NCBI GenBank assembly: GCA_029565395.1
Contig: JAKQOG010000131.1
Span: 1 to 38,641, forward strand
Length of the DNA stretch: 38,641 nt
From: Candidatus Hydrogenedentota bacterium
GTDB lineage: Bacteria > Hydrogenedentota > Hydrogenedentia > Hydrogenedentales > CAILVY01
Direction of reading: 5' to 3'
A program made the translations under genes and the position numbers. Positions 17,501 to 25,342 of the stretch are shown in pieces. The notes below the pieces were generated by a model that ran no database searches, was not told the origin of the DNA, and saw nothing but the letters and a program-made list of their open reading frames with translations. Position 1 is the first letter of the stretch. The number at the start of each line of letters is the position of its first letter.

Positions 17501-20111
17501 TGTTTACGCTTCCCTCGCCTTGCCTGTCCACTGTCAAGACATATCCGGAACTGACAAAGTTGGCGGTAATGTTTTTATTGCTATCCATGACGACGCTGAG
17601 GTTGGGCGTATCATCCGTCACATCCCCTGTCCATCCTGAAAAATAAGCGGATGGACTTGTATAGACGGTTACATTGGCGGTTTGTCCATCCATATACGAA
17701 TACGTGCCCGAATTGGGATTTGTAGCACCGCCACCCACACCGCTTCTGCCGAGGGTTAGCGTCCAGTCTCCTTCCACAAAGTTCGCCGTCACGGTCCGGT
17801 TGCGATCCATGGTTACATTGACCCATGAATTGTGTTCTTGTGAAATATCAATATCCCCCGTCCATCGGTCAAATGCGTCGCCGCCGGAAATCAATTGATA
17901 ACTGAACCCGGCCTGGGTCCCATTGGCATAGCCGTAAACGCCGGGCACGGGATTAGTGGTGCCGTTGCCCGTGGTTTGCAACGTTAGGTTCCAATCCGCG
18001 GAGACAAAAACGGCGGTCAATGTGCGGTCCTGGTCCATCGTCACACAGACACCCTGCATGTAGGGATTTGCACTGCCAATGTCCCCTTCCCAATGATCAA
18101 AGGCCACCCCGGCGGCGGCAATGGCGCTGATGCAGGCGCCTTGTCCTGTTCCGAAGATATGTTGCGTGCCTGGGAATGGGCTGCCCGCCGGATTTGTGGT
18201 TCCGCCCCCCTCAATGATAATGGTGAGGGTTTTGGCGTCCAGGACGAAAACCGCGGCAATATGGCGGTCTTGATCCATCACGATAGGTAATAGGGTAGCC
18301 GCAGGGTCCGCACCGGCGGGGAGATCTCCTTCCCAATGATCAAAACGGTACCCCATTGAGTACGGTTGAGCCACAAGATTGAATGCCGCTCCGCTGGCGA
18401 AATAGAACGGCCCATTGCCATAGAAACCATCAATATTGCCCGGGCCTTGCCTGTCCAAGGTCAAGGCATAGCCGGAATCCGTGAAGTTGGCCGTGACGGT
18501 TTTGTTCGCATCCATTACAAGTTGCAGGCTGGGCGAAAAACCGGTGGCGTCGCCGGACCAGCCGCTAAAATAGGCGCCGCCATAATTATCTTGCAGATTC
18601 ACATAGGCGGTTCGGCCATCGAGATAGGAATATACCCCCGGGTTGGGCCAAGTGCCTCCGGCGGAGGGCCCGGTTTTATTGATGGTGAGAGTCCAATCGC
18701 CCGGCACGAAATTGGCCGTGATCGATTTGTCACTGTCCATGAAAATTTGCAGATAGTTGGAAGTGGAGGTCATATCGCCGGTCCAGTTGTCAAACGCATA
18801 TCCGCTTCCAACAATGGGATATGCGTTTAGAGAGGCATATTCATTGGCAGGCACCGTGATCACGCCTGGGCCGGGTTCCGTTTCGCCCACGCCATTAATC
18901 GAAAGGGTGAGAGTTACCGCTTCTCCGCAGATGGCATTATGGTTGATCCAGGCGGCGGGCGCCAATGCCCTCAGTTGTTCCAGTTGATTTTCATCGCAGA
19001 ACGGCGTTCCCGGCGCAAATGGATTATTCCGAATCTCGAGACTTTGCAGATTGCCAATGCTGGGATTATCCAAGAGCGGTTGAATATCCGTAATCTGGTT
19101 GTCATCAAGGTCCAGCCGGCGCAATCCTGTGCAGGTAGCCAGAGCGCCAATATCCGACACGGCGCATTCTTCAATGATGACTTCATCCAGGCTGGTCAGA
19201 TTCGCCATTCCCGATATATCCGTAAGAACGGAATTGCCCAACAAGTAAATGATGGTCAGATTGGTTAATCCGGAGAGATTGGGAAGGGCCGTAATTTGCG
19301 TAAACTCCACATCAAAATCCGTTAGATTGGTATAATTGGCGACCACGCTGATATCCGCAATGGGGGATTCCATGAGTACAAAGAAACTTGGGTTGATGCC
19401 GGTCAAGCCGCTAATGTCCGCAAGATTGGGTTCCGCGATAAACGCGATGCCCATCGCCAGATTGGTCAGACCATTGAGAGTGGGGATGTCCGCATTAGCC
19501 AAACCGCAATTCATAAACGCCACAAACTCCAAGGTGTCCGCCACATCCGACAATGGCGCAAAATCGCTGATGGGATTGGCCGAGAGCCAAAGAATGGAAA
19601 GGCTGTCCATGGTGCTCAGGGCTGTAATGTCGGTAATACCGCCATTCCCCATAAGACTGAGATATTCCACGTTTACCAAGCCGGCGAGCGGGGATAAATC
19701 GGTGATCAGGTTTGCACCGGTGAAATCAGGATCTAGTTCCGCATCGCTTTCCATCGGATTGAATCCCATGCCCAAATCTAAAGTGACCAAACCAGTCAAA
19801 CCTGCTATCGGGGCAAGGCTGACAATTTGATTCATGCCCAGATTCAGATCGGTCAGCGAAGTGCATGCCTCCAACCCCGTGAGATCCGTGATTTCAAGTT
19901 CATTGGCGATTAATTCCGTGAATGCAGGATTGGCGAGTTCAGTATCTTCCGGTGGATCGCTTAAGGCAAGCCCCGTGGCGGCCTCCCATTGCGTTTTCAC
20001 GGCATTCACCAAAGCAGTATCATTAAAGGTTACCGGCGCCGTCCAACCCGATACTTGGATTCCCAAGAAGGCCACGCCAATAAAAATCAGGGAACGTATT
20101 CGTGCTTTCAT
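14538..20111 (-). CDS. Giant secreted protein, tandem paralogue of the 8807-14362 protein
   Basis: At 1,857 residues it has the same architecture in the same order as its downstream neighbour: signal peptide (MKARIRSLIFIGVAFLGIQVSG), LRR region (about 60-400), 16 InlB-type repeats, two PASTA domains and the EF-hand-like C-terminal module. The two proteins align unit for unit without a gained or lost repeat. Similarity is highest in units 13-16 and the C-terminus and lowest in the LRR region, where for example its third LRR segment carries an extra ESDAELDPDFTGAN stretch. The start ATG 20111 has GGGAG ten bases upstream; the frame extends to 20141 without a better site. It is probably a surface protein with a different ligand from its twin. 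Confidence 0.85.
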   Translation of the reverse strand: MKARIRSLIFIGVAFLGIQVSGWTAPVTFNDTALVNAVKTQWEAATGLALSDPPEDTELANPAFTELIANELEITDLTGLEACTSLTDLNLGMNQIVSLAPIAGLTGLVTLDLGMGFNPMESDAELDPDFTGANLITDLSPLAGLVNVEYLSLMGNGGITDITALSTMDSLSILWLSANPISDFAPLSDVADTLEFVAFMNCGLANADIPTLNGLTNLAMGIAFIAEPNLADISGLTGINPSFFVLMESPIADISVVANYTNLTDFDVEFTQITALPNLSGLTNLTIIYLLGNSVLTDISGMANLTSLDEVIIEECAVSDIGALATCTGLRRLDLDDNQITDIQPLLDNPSIGNLQSLEIRNNPFAPGTPFCDENQLEQLRALAPAAWINHNAICGEAVTLTLSINGVGETEPGPGVITVPANEYASLNAYPIVGSGYAFDNWTGDMTSTSNYLQIFMDSDKSITANFVPGDWTLTINKTGPSAGGTWPNPGVYSYLDGRTAYVNLQDNYGGAYFSGWSGDATGFSPSLQLVMDANKTVTANFTDSGYALTLDRQGPGNIDGFYGNGPFYFASGAAFNLVAQPYSMGYRFDHWEGDLPAGADPAATLLPIVMDQDRHIAAVFVLDAKTLTIIIEGGGTTNPAGSPFPGTQHIFGTGQGACISAIAAAGVAFDHWEGDIGSANPYMQGVCVTMDQDRTLTAVFVSADWNLTLQTTGNGTTNPVPGVYGYANGTQAGFSYQLISGGDAFDRWTGDIDISQEHNSWVNVTMDRNRTVTANFVEGDWTLTLGRSGVGGGATNPNSGTYSYMDGQTANVTVYTSPSAYFSGWTGDVTDDTPNLSVVMDSNKNITANFVSSGYVLTVDRQGEGSVNIWGTNYLASGTEPVLSAVAGGNWVFSEWTGDLPSGADPNNPELPVLMDQDRSITAVFVQDTRTLTIIIDGPGATDPPGSADPGTQYEYNPFQNVCIYALPGAESAFGYWSGDTAGSPSTYYMVCVNMDQDRTITAHFVDADWSLTLEASGNGTTNPVPGTYGYTNGAWVNFNAVLVSGGDAFSHWSGDIGVSDPENMFIGVSMDQDRTVTANFTPGDWTLTLAKTGPPSGGVSPLPGTYAYMDGQTANLGATSNSSAYFAGWTGDVETDSPSINVVMDSDKDITANFTDSGFILTVDTIGQGWTNFPPTSYFANGTEPVLSAHPQNGWTFDYWSGNLPSGADPNNPELPVLMDKDRNITAHFIMQIRTLTIIIMGEGATTPAGASDPGLEYDYAEGTQVWLDAAPGMNGWAFSNWSGDIGSADPSSRNFFVTMNQDRTVVATYVAADWSLTLAYTGNGSTWPEPGTYGFLDGAPVEVVANIASGNDAFDHWEGGPEGSDIYDQGQRFNIHSDMAMTAVFTPGDYTLTTTVTGGGSAEYVSHPAGVYQYLAGRNAHIEVRPWHETYWGGYSGDITTFDYIANVLMDGDKNVIITLGTSGYELVVNQTGGGITHPSGAWRFVAGATPTIHAIDNSSSLFTNWSGELPPDVDPTDRDPVILMDQHRTVFANFEQADWYLYIQASGNGTTDPAPDLYWFVEGTPFEITATPGMDTLFLHWQGDVPEGQDPASPTISGTMTQNRELIAVFVPITVAVPDLSGMTQTEAESVLTLLGFVLGTVTQEYSQTMPAGQIISQAPVAETIVAYGSAVSIVISLGPCYASVPNLSGFTQEEAETALAAANLTLGTVGEENSEFVPEGQVIRQQPVYGLLVTCGSSVNIVISLGIGIEGSEEGPHTADQDNNNVISLSELLRVIQFFNSTGLHCQAGTEDGYAPGQGDQTCAAHDSDYNPQDWLITLSELLRIIQFFNSGGYYSCPGEGTEDGFCPGIG
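15256..18914 (-). repeat. 16-unit InlB-type repeat array (second giant)
   Basis: This array is collinear with the one at 9516-13174, with the same unit types in the same order, ending in a variant block that begins WSLTLAYTGNG and finishes AVFVPIT. Units 14-16 are nearly identical between the two genes, whereas the first units differ at many positions. Confidence 0.8.
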
Positions 20112-20176
20112 GGGGTGACTCCCATTTGTTATGCAATTCAACCCGATGTTTCTGCCTGCTCCAATATTCTATCGTT

Positions 20177-20205
20177 ATCTTTTCATAGTTCCGCAAAAAG
20201 GTCAA
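20177..20205 (-). promoter_or_regulatory. Candidate promoter of the second giant gene
   Basis: TTGACC (20205-20200), 17 bases, then AAAGAT (20182-20177). Spacing and the inner string GAACTATGAAAAGATA match the site before the first giant gene. Both leaders also share a TTGAATTGC string nearer the start codon. Confidence 0.55.
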
Positions 20206-20255
20206 TACTTAAATAATGTCTTCTACATGTCATCCGGTTTTGGGATAGTTTCTGG

Positions 20256-21551
20256 TCAGGCAAGGTCTAGGCAGAAACCGTCTTCCGTGCTTTCACCGGG
20301 GCAATAGTGGTAACCATCAGAATTAAAAAATTGGATGATACGTAGCAACTCAGAGACATTAATGAACCAGTCTTGCGGATTGTAATCTCCATCGTGCGGC
20401 GCACAGCCTTGATCGCCCTGTCCGGGATCATATCCATCTTCCGTGCCTGCCTGACAATGCAATCCATCGGAATTGTAGAACTGGACCAACCGGAGCAGTT
20501 CGGACAGGCTAATCATATGATTATCATCCTGATCGGCCACATGGATTTTATTGCCCAGGGAGATTACGATGTCGACAGATGCACCATCACAACTCGTTAA
20601 AGCGTAAGGGAATGGATATTGACTAATGACCAGACCTGCCGGAACGGTGTCACTGTACTCAACCGTTACTATACCCAATACCATACCCCTGTATGAAAGT
20701 TCGGCTTCAGCCTCGGCTTGGGTAAGACCTATCAGGTTTGGCACATCGGCATCACACTCGCCTTCTTCCTCAACACCAAGTGAAACCACAATATCAACTG
20801 CTGCTCCACAGCCTGTCAGTTGGTCCGGTAATGGATCTTGGCTGATGATCTGGCCTTCTGGAATGGTGTCGCTAAATTCAAATGTTACTGCGCCTAAAAC
20901 TAGAAAATGATATGATAAAGCGGCTTCCGCCTGCGCTTGGTTAAGCCCAATAACGTTAGGCACCTCGGTATCACAAGACAATGACACCACAATATCAACC
21001 GTGCTGCCATACGCAACACTTGTTCCCTCGACAGGATCTTGCGAAATAATTTGGCCTATAGGAGCACAACAACTATATTCTGCGTAAACTATTCCTATGA
21101 CAAGCCCCACCGCAGCTAATGCGATCTCGGCTTGTTCTTGGGTCATACCTGACAAATTCGGCACAGTTACGGTAGCGGGCACAAACACCGCAACCAGTTC
21201 TCGATGCTGATCCATCGTTCCGGAAATAATAAGGGAAGCGGGATCCTGACCATCGGGTATATCGCCTACCCAATGAAGGAAGAGATCCTCGCCAGGAACC
21301 GCCGTCACCGTAAAGGTTTGCCCATCCAAATACCAGTATTGACCGGGCGCCGGGTCCGTCGTGCCATTCCCTATGGCTTGGATATAGAGATACCAATCTC
21401 CTGGTTCGAAAGTAGCAGTAACCACCCGATCCTGATCCATCAGAATTTGAGCTTCACCGTCCGCAGGCACTACGGCGGCGCCCCAAACAGACAAAAAGAA
21501 CAACAGCGCACCCAACACCCCCAATTTCTTAAAAAATGTTTTCGTTATCAT
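20256..21551 (-). CDS. Short paralogue: signal peptide, 1.3 InlB-type repeats, 3 PASTA, EF-hand-like module
   Basis: A 431-residue secreted protein. After a signal peptide (MITKTFFKKLGVLGALLFFLSVWG) it begins in the middle of a repeat unit (AQILMDQDRVVTATFEPGD, matching the end of unit 15 of the giants). One complete unit follows, equivalent to unit 16 (WYLYIQAIGNGTTDPAPGQY). Three PASTA domains follow (about 130-335; VPNLSGMTQEQAE, VPNVIGLNQAQAE, VPNLIGLTQAEAE), then the 95-residue EF-hand-like module. There is no LRR region. It looks like a descendant of the giant family that lost the LRRs and about 14 repeats and gained a PASTA domain. GGAGAG lies eight bases before ATG 21551. No terminator is evident after the stop. 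Confidence 0.8.
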   Translation of the reverse strand: MITKTFFKKLGVLGALLFFLSVWGAAVVPADGEAQILMDQDRVVTATFEPGDWYLYIQAIGNGTTDPAPGQYWYLDGQTFTVTAVPGEDLFLHWVGDIPDGQDPASLIISGTMDQHRELVAVFVPATVTVPNLSGMTQEQAEIALAAVGLVIGIVYAEYSCCAPIGQIISQDPVEGTSVAYGSTVDIVVSLSCDTEVPNVIGLNQAQAEAALSYHFLVLGAVTFEFSDTIPEGQIISQDPLPDQLTGCGAAVDIVVSLGVEEEGECDADVPNLIGLTQAEAEAELSYRGMVLGIVTVEYSDTVPAGLVISQYPFPYALTSCDGASVDIVISLGNKIHVADQDDNHMISLSELLRLVQFYNSDGLHCQAGTEDGYDPGQGDQGCAPHDGDYNPQDWFINVSELLRIIQFFNSDGYHYCPGESTEDGFCLDLA

Positions 21552-21613
21552 GGGCGAAGCTCTCCATTGATCAACGTCTTCACTCACCGGAAACACTCAT
21601 CAATCACAGTACC

Positions 21614-21642
21614 ATCATCTCACTGAATAATAGGAAAGTCAA
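21614..21642 (-). promoter_or_regulatory. Candidate promoter of the short paralogue
   Basis: TTGACT (21642-21637), 17 bases, then GATGAT (21619-21614). The -35 box and spacing match the two sites before the giant genes, though the surrounding sequence does not. Confidence 0.4.
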
Positions 21643-21806
21643 TAGAAATATGCAAGGGATCATTGTATTCCCCAGAAAAGAATTGAATCCGGGAGGGCGA
21701 GGTTTATCCGCCTCTGGAGGGTTCCTGAAACTGTCTGAGAATTCGTAAGCATCCGTTTCAAGGAATGGGGAAACGATTCATCATGCATAGTGGCAAAAAA
21801 CGATTC

Positions 21807-22096
21807 ATCCCCGCAGGGGATGGACAACTCAGCCCAGGATAAGCGAAGCGCCATCCTGGGTGTGTAGGATTTCACCATGGAGGATACTCTGAAAGAGTTA
21901 TACATACTATTTTCGCCTGCGGCAACCGGTTTTGTTGAAAGCACACGCTGCGGAACGCTTGAGACATGATGGCCCACCTGCCCGGCGCCTGAGCAATGTA
22001 TGGAACTCTTACAGAGTGGTATTGTTTGGGGTGACATTGCATACCCAGGATGGCGCTTCGCTGATCCTGGGCTGAGTTGTTAAATCCCTTCGGGAT
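21807..22096. repeat. 290-bp palindromic element with 38-bp near-perfect inverted arms
   Basis: The arms 21824-21861 and 22043-22080 are inverse copies with one mismatch. Each arm is itself a palindrome built on CCCAGGAT and ATCCTGGG. Outside them a small hairpin is also inverted (21807-21821, 22084-22096), and inside them a CTCTG.AAGAGTT motif recurs in opposite orientation (about 21891 and 22008). No coding frame is convincing. A fragment of the GGGAGGGCGAGG repeat lies just outside on each side (21691-21702 and about 22137-22156). It resembles a non-autonomous palindromic element. The rest of the gene-free stretch 21643-22180 shows nothing else. Confidence 0.7.
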
Positions 22097-22180
22097 ATCT
22101 TCGCCTTTCTATGCGGTGTAAAAGAATTCTCAGAGAGCCTCTCCTGCCGAGCCGTTAATGCCAACGAATGAATACTCAGG

Positions 22181-22378
22181 TTACGGACGATTTTTGTCAT
22201 CCCCTTCGGTACAACAGGAATCCGTCTGTCCACTTTGAGAGCATGCATCCTTTACTCCGCAGGAAGCACAGGAACATTTATCCTGAACAAGGTTTTCAAC
22301 CCCCGCCTTACGCTGAATCCATGCCCATAACAGCACTACCCCGAAAATTATCCCCGCTGCGATGAGCATACGAAACAT
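22181..22378 (-). CDS. Small Cys-rich membrane protein at the end of the rnf operon
   Basis: This 65-residue protein has one N-terminal transmembrane helix (MLIAAGIIFGVVLLWAWIQ) and a Cys-rich tail: CSCASCGVKDAC followed by SCC. The size and layout resemble the FeoB-associated Cys-rich membrane proteins and other small proteins thought to bind iron or Fe-S clusters. The ATG starts one base after the rnfA stop codon, so it is almost certainly translated from the rnf mRNA. A cluster-assembly, metal-delivery or electron-relay role for Rnf is an inference from position and cysteine content only. Confidence 0.65.
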   Translation of the reverse strand: MFRMLIAAGIIFGVVLLWAWIQRKAGVENLVQDKCSCASCGVKDACSQSGQTDSCCTEGDDKNRP

Positions 22379-22379
22379 G

Positions 22380-22961
22380 TCAGGTTCCCAGTCCGGCGAA
22401 TCCCATGAAGGCCAGGGACAAAATCCCGGCCAGCATCAAACTCAATGCGGTACCTTTCACCATCCCAGGCACGTCATGCAGGTTCAGCCGTTCCCGTAAT
22501 CCCGCCATCACCACAAGGGCGATGGTAAAGCCTGTGCCCGCGCCTACGGCATAGGCAAAGCATTGGATAAGATGATAGCCCTTGCTGGTTTGGAGAAGGG
22601 CCAACCCCAAGACCGCGCAATTGGTGGTGATCAACGGAAGATAAATTCCCAGCGCACGGAAGAGCGCCGGACTGTATTTCTTCATGAACATCTCAATAAA
22701 TTGAACCACGGCGGCGATGATCACGATATAGCAAATCAGCCGCAGGTACTCAATATGAAATGCGGCCAACAACGCGTTGATGGCATAGGCGCACGTGGAA
22801 CTCACGATCAGGGTGAAGGTCACCGCCATGCCCATGCGCGAGGCGGTCTCGAATTTCCCCGAAACGCCCAGGAAAGGACATATGCCCAGAAACGCGCTGA
22901 GCACGAAATTGTTCATGATGCAGCTATTAATCAATATAAATCCTGGTGATTCCGCATTCAT
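22380..22961 (-). CDS. rnfA: Rnf complex subunit A, membrane
   Basis: RnfA and RnfE are homologous six-helix subunits that together form the membrane core of the ferredoxin:NAD+ oxidoreductase ion pump. GICPFLGVS (Cys28) and LITTNCAVLG (Cys115) are the conserved half-helix motifs; in Rnf structures the equivalent cysteines of RnfA and RnfE hold an intramembrane [2Fe-2S] cluster. With the start at ATG 22961 the length is 193 residues, the usual size. That ATG overlaps the rnfE stop as ATGA. The frame extends upstream but would run inside rnfE. Confidence 0.93.
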   Translation of the reverse strand: MNAESPGFILINSCIMNNFVLSAFLGICPFLGVSGKFETASRMGMAVTFTLIVSSTCAYAINALLAAFHIEYLRLICYIVIIAAVVQFIEMFMKKYSPALFRALGIYLPLITTNCAVLGLALLQTSKGYHLIQCFAYAVGAGTGFTIALVVMAGLRERLNLHDVPGMVKGTALSLMLAGILSLAFMGFAGLGT

Positions 22962-23620
22962 GACGTGAGGGTTCCTTTTGAGGTTTTCCGCTGCCGGATC
23001 CAGGCGAAAAGGAGCAGCCAGAAGGCCAATACAAAAAATCCGCCCGGCGGCAGCAGCATAATGGCCCACGGCTCAAAATGCGGGCCAAAAAGGTGAATGA
23101 CAAACGGTGTGTTGCAGAAAAGCGTGCCATTGCCCAGAATCTCACGAACCGACGCAAGGCACAGCAGGGCAAAGGTAAATCCGATGCTCATGCCGAACGC
23201 GTCCAAAATGGATTTACGGACTGTGTTCTTCCCGGCGAAGGCTTCCGCGCGGCCAAGGATAATGCAATTCACTACTATCAACTGAATATACGCGCCCAAG
23301 GCCCCATAAATCTTCAGGCTAATCGCCTGAATTACATAGTCCACAATGGTGACAAAGGTAGCGATTATCACAATGTACGTGGCGATGCGCACCTGCTTGG
23401 GGATGAAGTTGTGCAGCATGGCGACCAGCGCGCTGGAACACACCAGCACAAAGGTGGTGGCAAGCCCCATCGAAATGGCATTCACCACGGCGTTGGTCAC
23501 CGCCAGAACGGGACACATGCCCAACACCATCACGAACACCGGATTCTCCCGCCACAAGCCGTTTAAAAACGTGCTCAGGTCGGAAGGGCCCCGGCTGAAT
23601 TTCTGTTGTTCAATCGTCAT
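22958..23620 (-). CDS. rnfE: Rnf complex subunit E, membrane
   Basis: A 220-residue, six-helix homologue of RnfA. MVLGMCPVLAVTNA (Cys36) and IQLIVVNCIILGRAEAF (Cys119) are the diagnostic motifs and carry the likely cluster ligands. A basic C-terminal tail (RQRKTSKG) lies on the cytoplasmic side. It starts seven bases after the rnfG stop and overlaps rnfA. Confidence 0.93.
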   Translation of the reverse strand: MTIEQQKFSRGPSDLSTFLNGLWRENPVFVMVLGMCPVLAVTNAVVNAISMGLATTFVLVCSSALVAMLHNFIPKQVRIATYIVIIATFVTIVDYVIQAISLKIYGALGAYIQLIVVNCIILGRAEAFAGKNTVRKSILDAFGMSIGFTFALLCLASVREILGNGTLFCNTPFVIHLFGPHFEPWAIMLLPPGGFFVLAFWLLLFAWIRQRKTSKGTLTS

Positions 23621-23627
23621 ACTTGCT

Positions 23628-24293
23628 CTACTTTACCGTAAACTGATCCAAATGCTTCTTCACCAGCGGCGCCATTCGTTGCGCGCTTTCGTTCAATGCC
23701 CGCGCCACGGCTTTCGAAGAGACCGTAGCCCCGGAAATCCCGTCAATCTGCCAGGACTCCGGTTTCATGCCGCGTTTGCTCAGTTCAATCGGATGTTCCA
23801 ATGCACTTCCATCCGCATTCACACTGACGTTCAATGCGCCAAAATTCTTTAAAAATTCCTCGGATGTAACAATTTTACTGCCCAAACCCGGTGTTTCCCG
23901 GTTTTCCAACACCTTCATGCCGATAATGCACTGCTTTACAGGGTCATAACCATAGAGCGCGCGGATGGTGTCCTGATATCCTTGGGCGGATGCTTCAAGT
24001 GCAACACCCAGCAGCGTCCCGGACGCGTCAAACCCCGCATAGACTTTTGGGCCTTTCTCATCATGATTTTCAAGGCGCGTGAAGCCATCCTGGCCCACTG
24101 CGAAAGTGGCTTTCTGCACCGCGCCGGGAATCACGGCAAACACGGCCGCTTCCGTGGCCTGCTGCTTGTTCCAGGCAATCCGCGCTGCCGTGCCTTCATA
24201 CGCCATAACAATCAACACGCCCGAAAGCAGGGAAACCATGCCCAAGGTCCGCACCATGGCAAACCAATCATTCTTTGGCATGGTGTTGCTCAT
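23628..24293 (-). CDS. rnfG: Rnf complex subunit G, covalent FMN protein
   Basis: RnfG has one N-terminal membrane helix (about residues 15-33) and an extracytoplasmic FMN-binding domain. The flavinylation motif is DGISGATVSSKAV; Thr190 would receive FMN by a phosphoester bond, which normally requires the ApbE transferase. No apbE is in the window, so it must be elsewhere. ETPGLGSKI near residue 135 is also typical. The length of 221 residues is normal. The ATG overlaps the rnfD stop as ATGA. Confidence 0.92.
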   Translation of the reverse strand: MSNTMPKNDWFAMVRTLGMVSLLSGVLIVMAYEGTAARIAWNKQQATEAAVFAVIPGAVQKATFAVGQDGFTRLENHDEKGPKVYAGFDASGTLLGVALEASAQGYQDTIRALYGYDPVKQCIIGMKVLENRETPGLGSKIVTSEEFLKNFGALNVSVNADGSALEHPIELSKRGMKPESWQIDGISGATVSSKAVARALNESAQRMAPLVKKHLDQFTVK

Positions 24294-25342
24294 GGTTTTA
24301 CCCTTTTCCGGCTTGTGCCATACACGCGCGGCTGGGTCAAGTTGTCAATGTGAGGAGACAAAGCATTCCCAAGCAAAATGGCGTACATGACGCCTTCTGG
24401 AAGGCCGCCCTTAAGCCGGATAATCACCGTAAAAAAGCCCATGAGCGCGCCATAGATCCATACACCCAGCGGCGTCACCGGCGAAGCCACCATATCCGAT
24501 GCCATAAAGACGGCCCCGAGCATCAATCCTCCGGAAAAAAGCGTAAATAACGGGGAGGGATACTTGGCAGGATCAGCCCAATAGAATAACGCGCTAAAAA
24601 TAAAGGCGCTGAGCAGCATGGCCGCCGGGATGCGCCAGTTCATGAACTTGCGCACCACTAAATACGCCCCGCACAACAGAATCAGGATTGCGCAGGTCTC
24701 ACCGGACGAACCGGCGGTCATGCCAAAGAACAACTTCGGTACTTCCGTGGTGACGTGGTCGAATTTTTGCAGGGCCAAGGGCGTGGCGCCGGAAAATCCG
24801 TCCACAACCGCCTGTTTTGACCATTCCACCACGGACGGCGGTGACATCAACGGCCATGCCAGCGTCGAAGGGATAAATTCGATGAAGCGGTGCAGGGCGC
24901 AGCCCGGAGTCCAGGTGGTGATGGCCACGGGGAAGGCCGCCTGAAGAAATGCGCGGCCCACCAGCGCCGGATTAAATAAATTGAATCCGAGACCGCCGAA
25001 AATGGCCTTGCCCACCACAATGCTGAACAGACTGCCCACACACGCCATCCAGAGCGGAAATCCGGGTGGCAGGGTTAGCGCCAGCAATAATCCGGTAATG
25101 ACCGCGCTCCAATCCGAAACAGAGCTTGGCTTTTTTGAACTCAAACAGATCACATGCTCCGTGAGCACGCATACCACCGTGGTGCAAAGCATCAGTACCA
25201 AGGCGCTCAGACCAAACACGTACACGGAAAACGCACACACGGGCAGCAGGGCATAAACCACATTGCGCATGATGACCGGCACCGCCGTTCCTGCATGAAT
25301 ATGGGGCGAGGTGCGTAATAGGAAGCTTTGTTCGTGTGCCAT
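24290..25342 (-). CDS. rnfD: Rnf complex subunit D, membrane, covalent FMN
   Basis: This 350-residue polytopic subunit starts with SPHIHAGTAVPVIMRNVVYALLP, the family N-terminus. DGFSGATPLALQKF holds the acceptor Thr177 for covalent FMN. GGLGFNLFNPALVGRAFL (about 116-133) is the conserved NPA loop. It carries electrons across the membrane toward RnfG. The ATG shares one base with the rnfC stop. Confidence 0.93.
   Translation of the reverse strand: MAHEQSFLLRTSPHIHAGTAVPVIMRNVVYALLPVCAFSVYVFGLSALVLMLCTTVVCVLTEHVICLSSKKPSSVSDWSAVITGLLLALTLPPGFPLWMACVGSLFSIVVGKAIFGGLGFNLFNPALVGRAFLQAAFPVAITTWTPGCALHRFIEFIPSTLAWPLMSPPSVVEWSKQAVVDGFSGATPLALQKFDHVTTEVPKLFFGMTAGSSGETCAILILLCGAYLVVRKFMNWRIPAAMLLSAFIFSALFYWADPAKYPSPLFTLFSGGLMLGAVFMASDMVASPVTPLGVWIYGALMGFFTVIIRLKGGLPEGVMYAILLGNALSPHIDNLTQPRVYGTSRKRVKP

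Noticed and set aside
22962..23069. N-terminal extension of rnfA by 36 codons
   Set aside because: It would lie entirely inside rnfE; the ATG at 22961 gives the standard 193-residue RnfA with an ATGA overlap.
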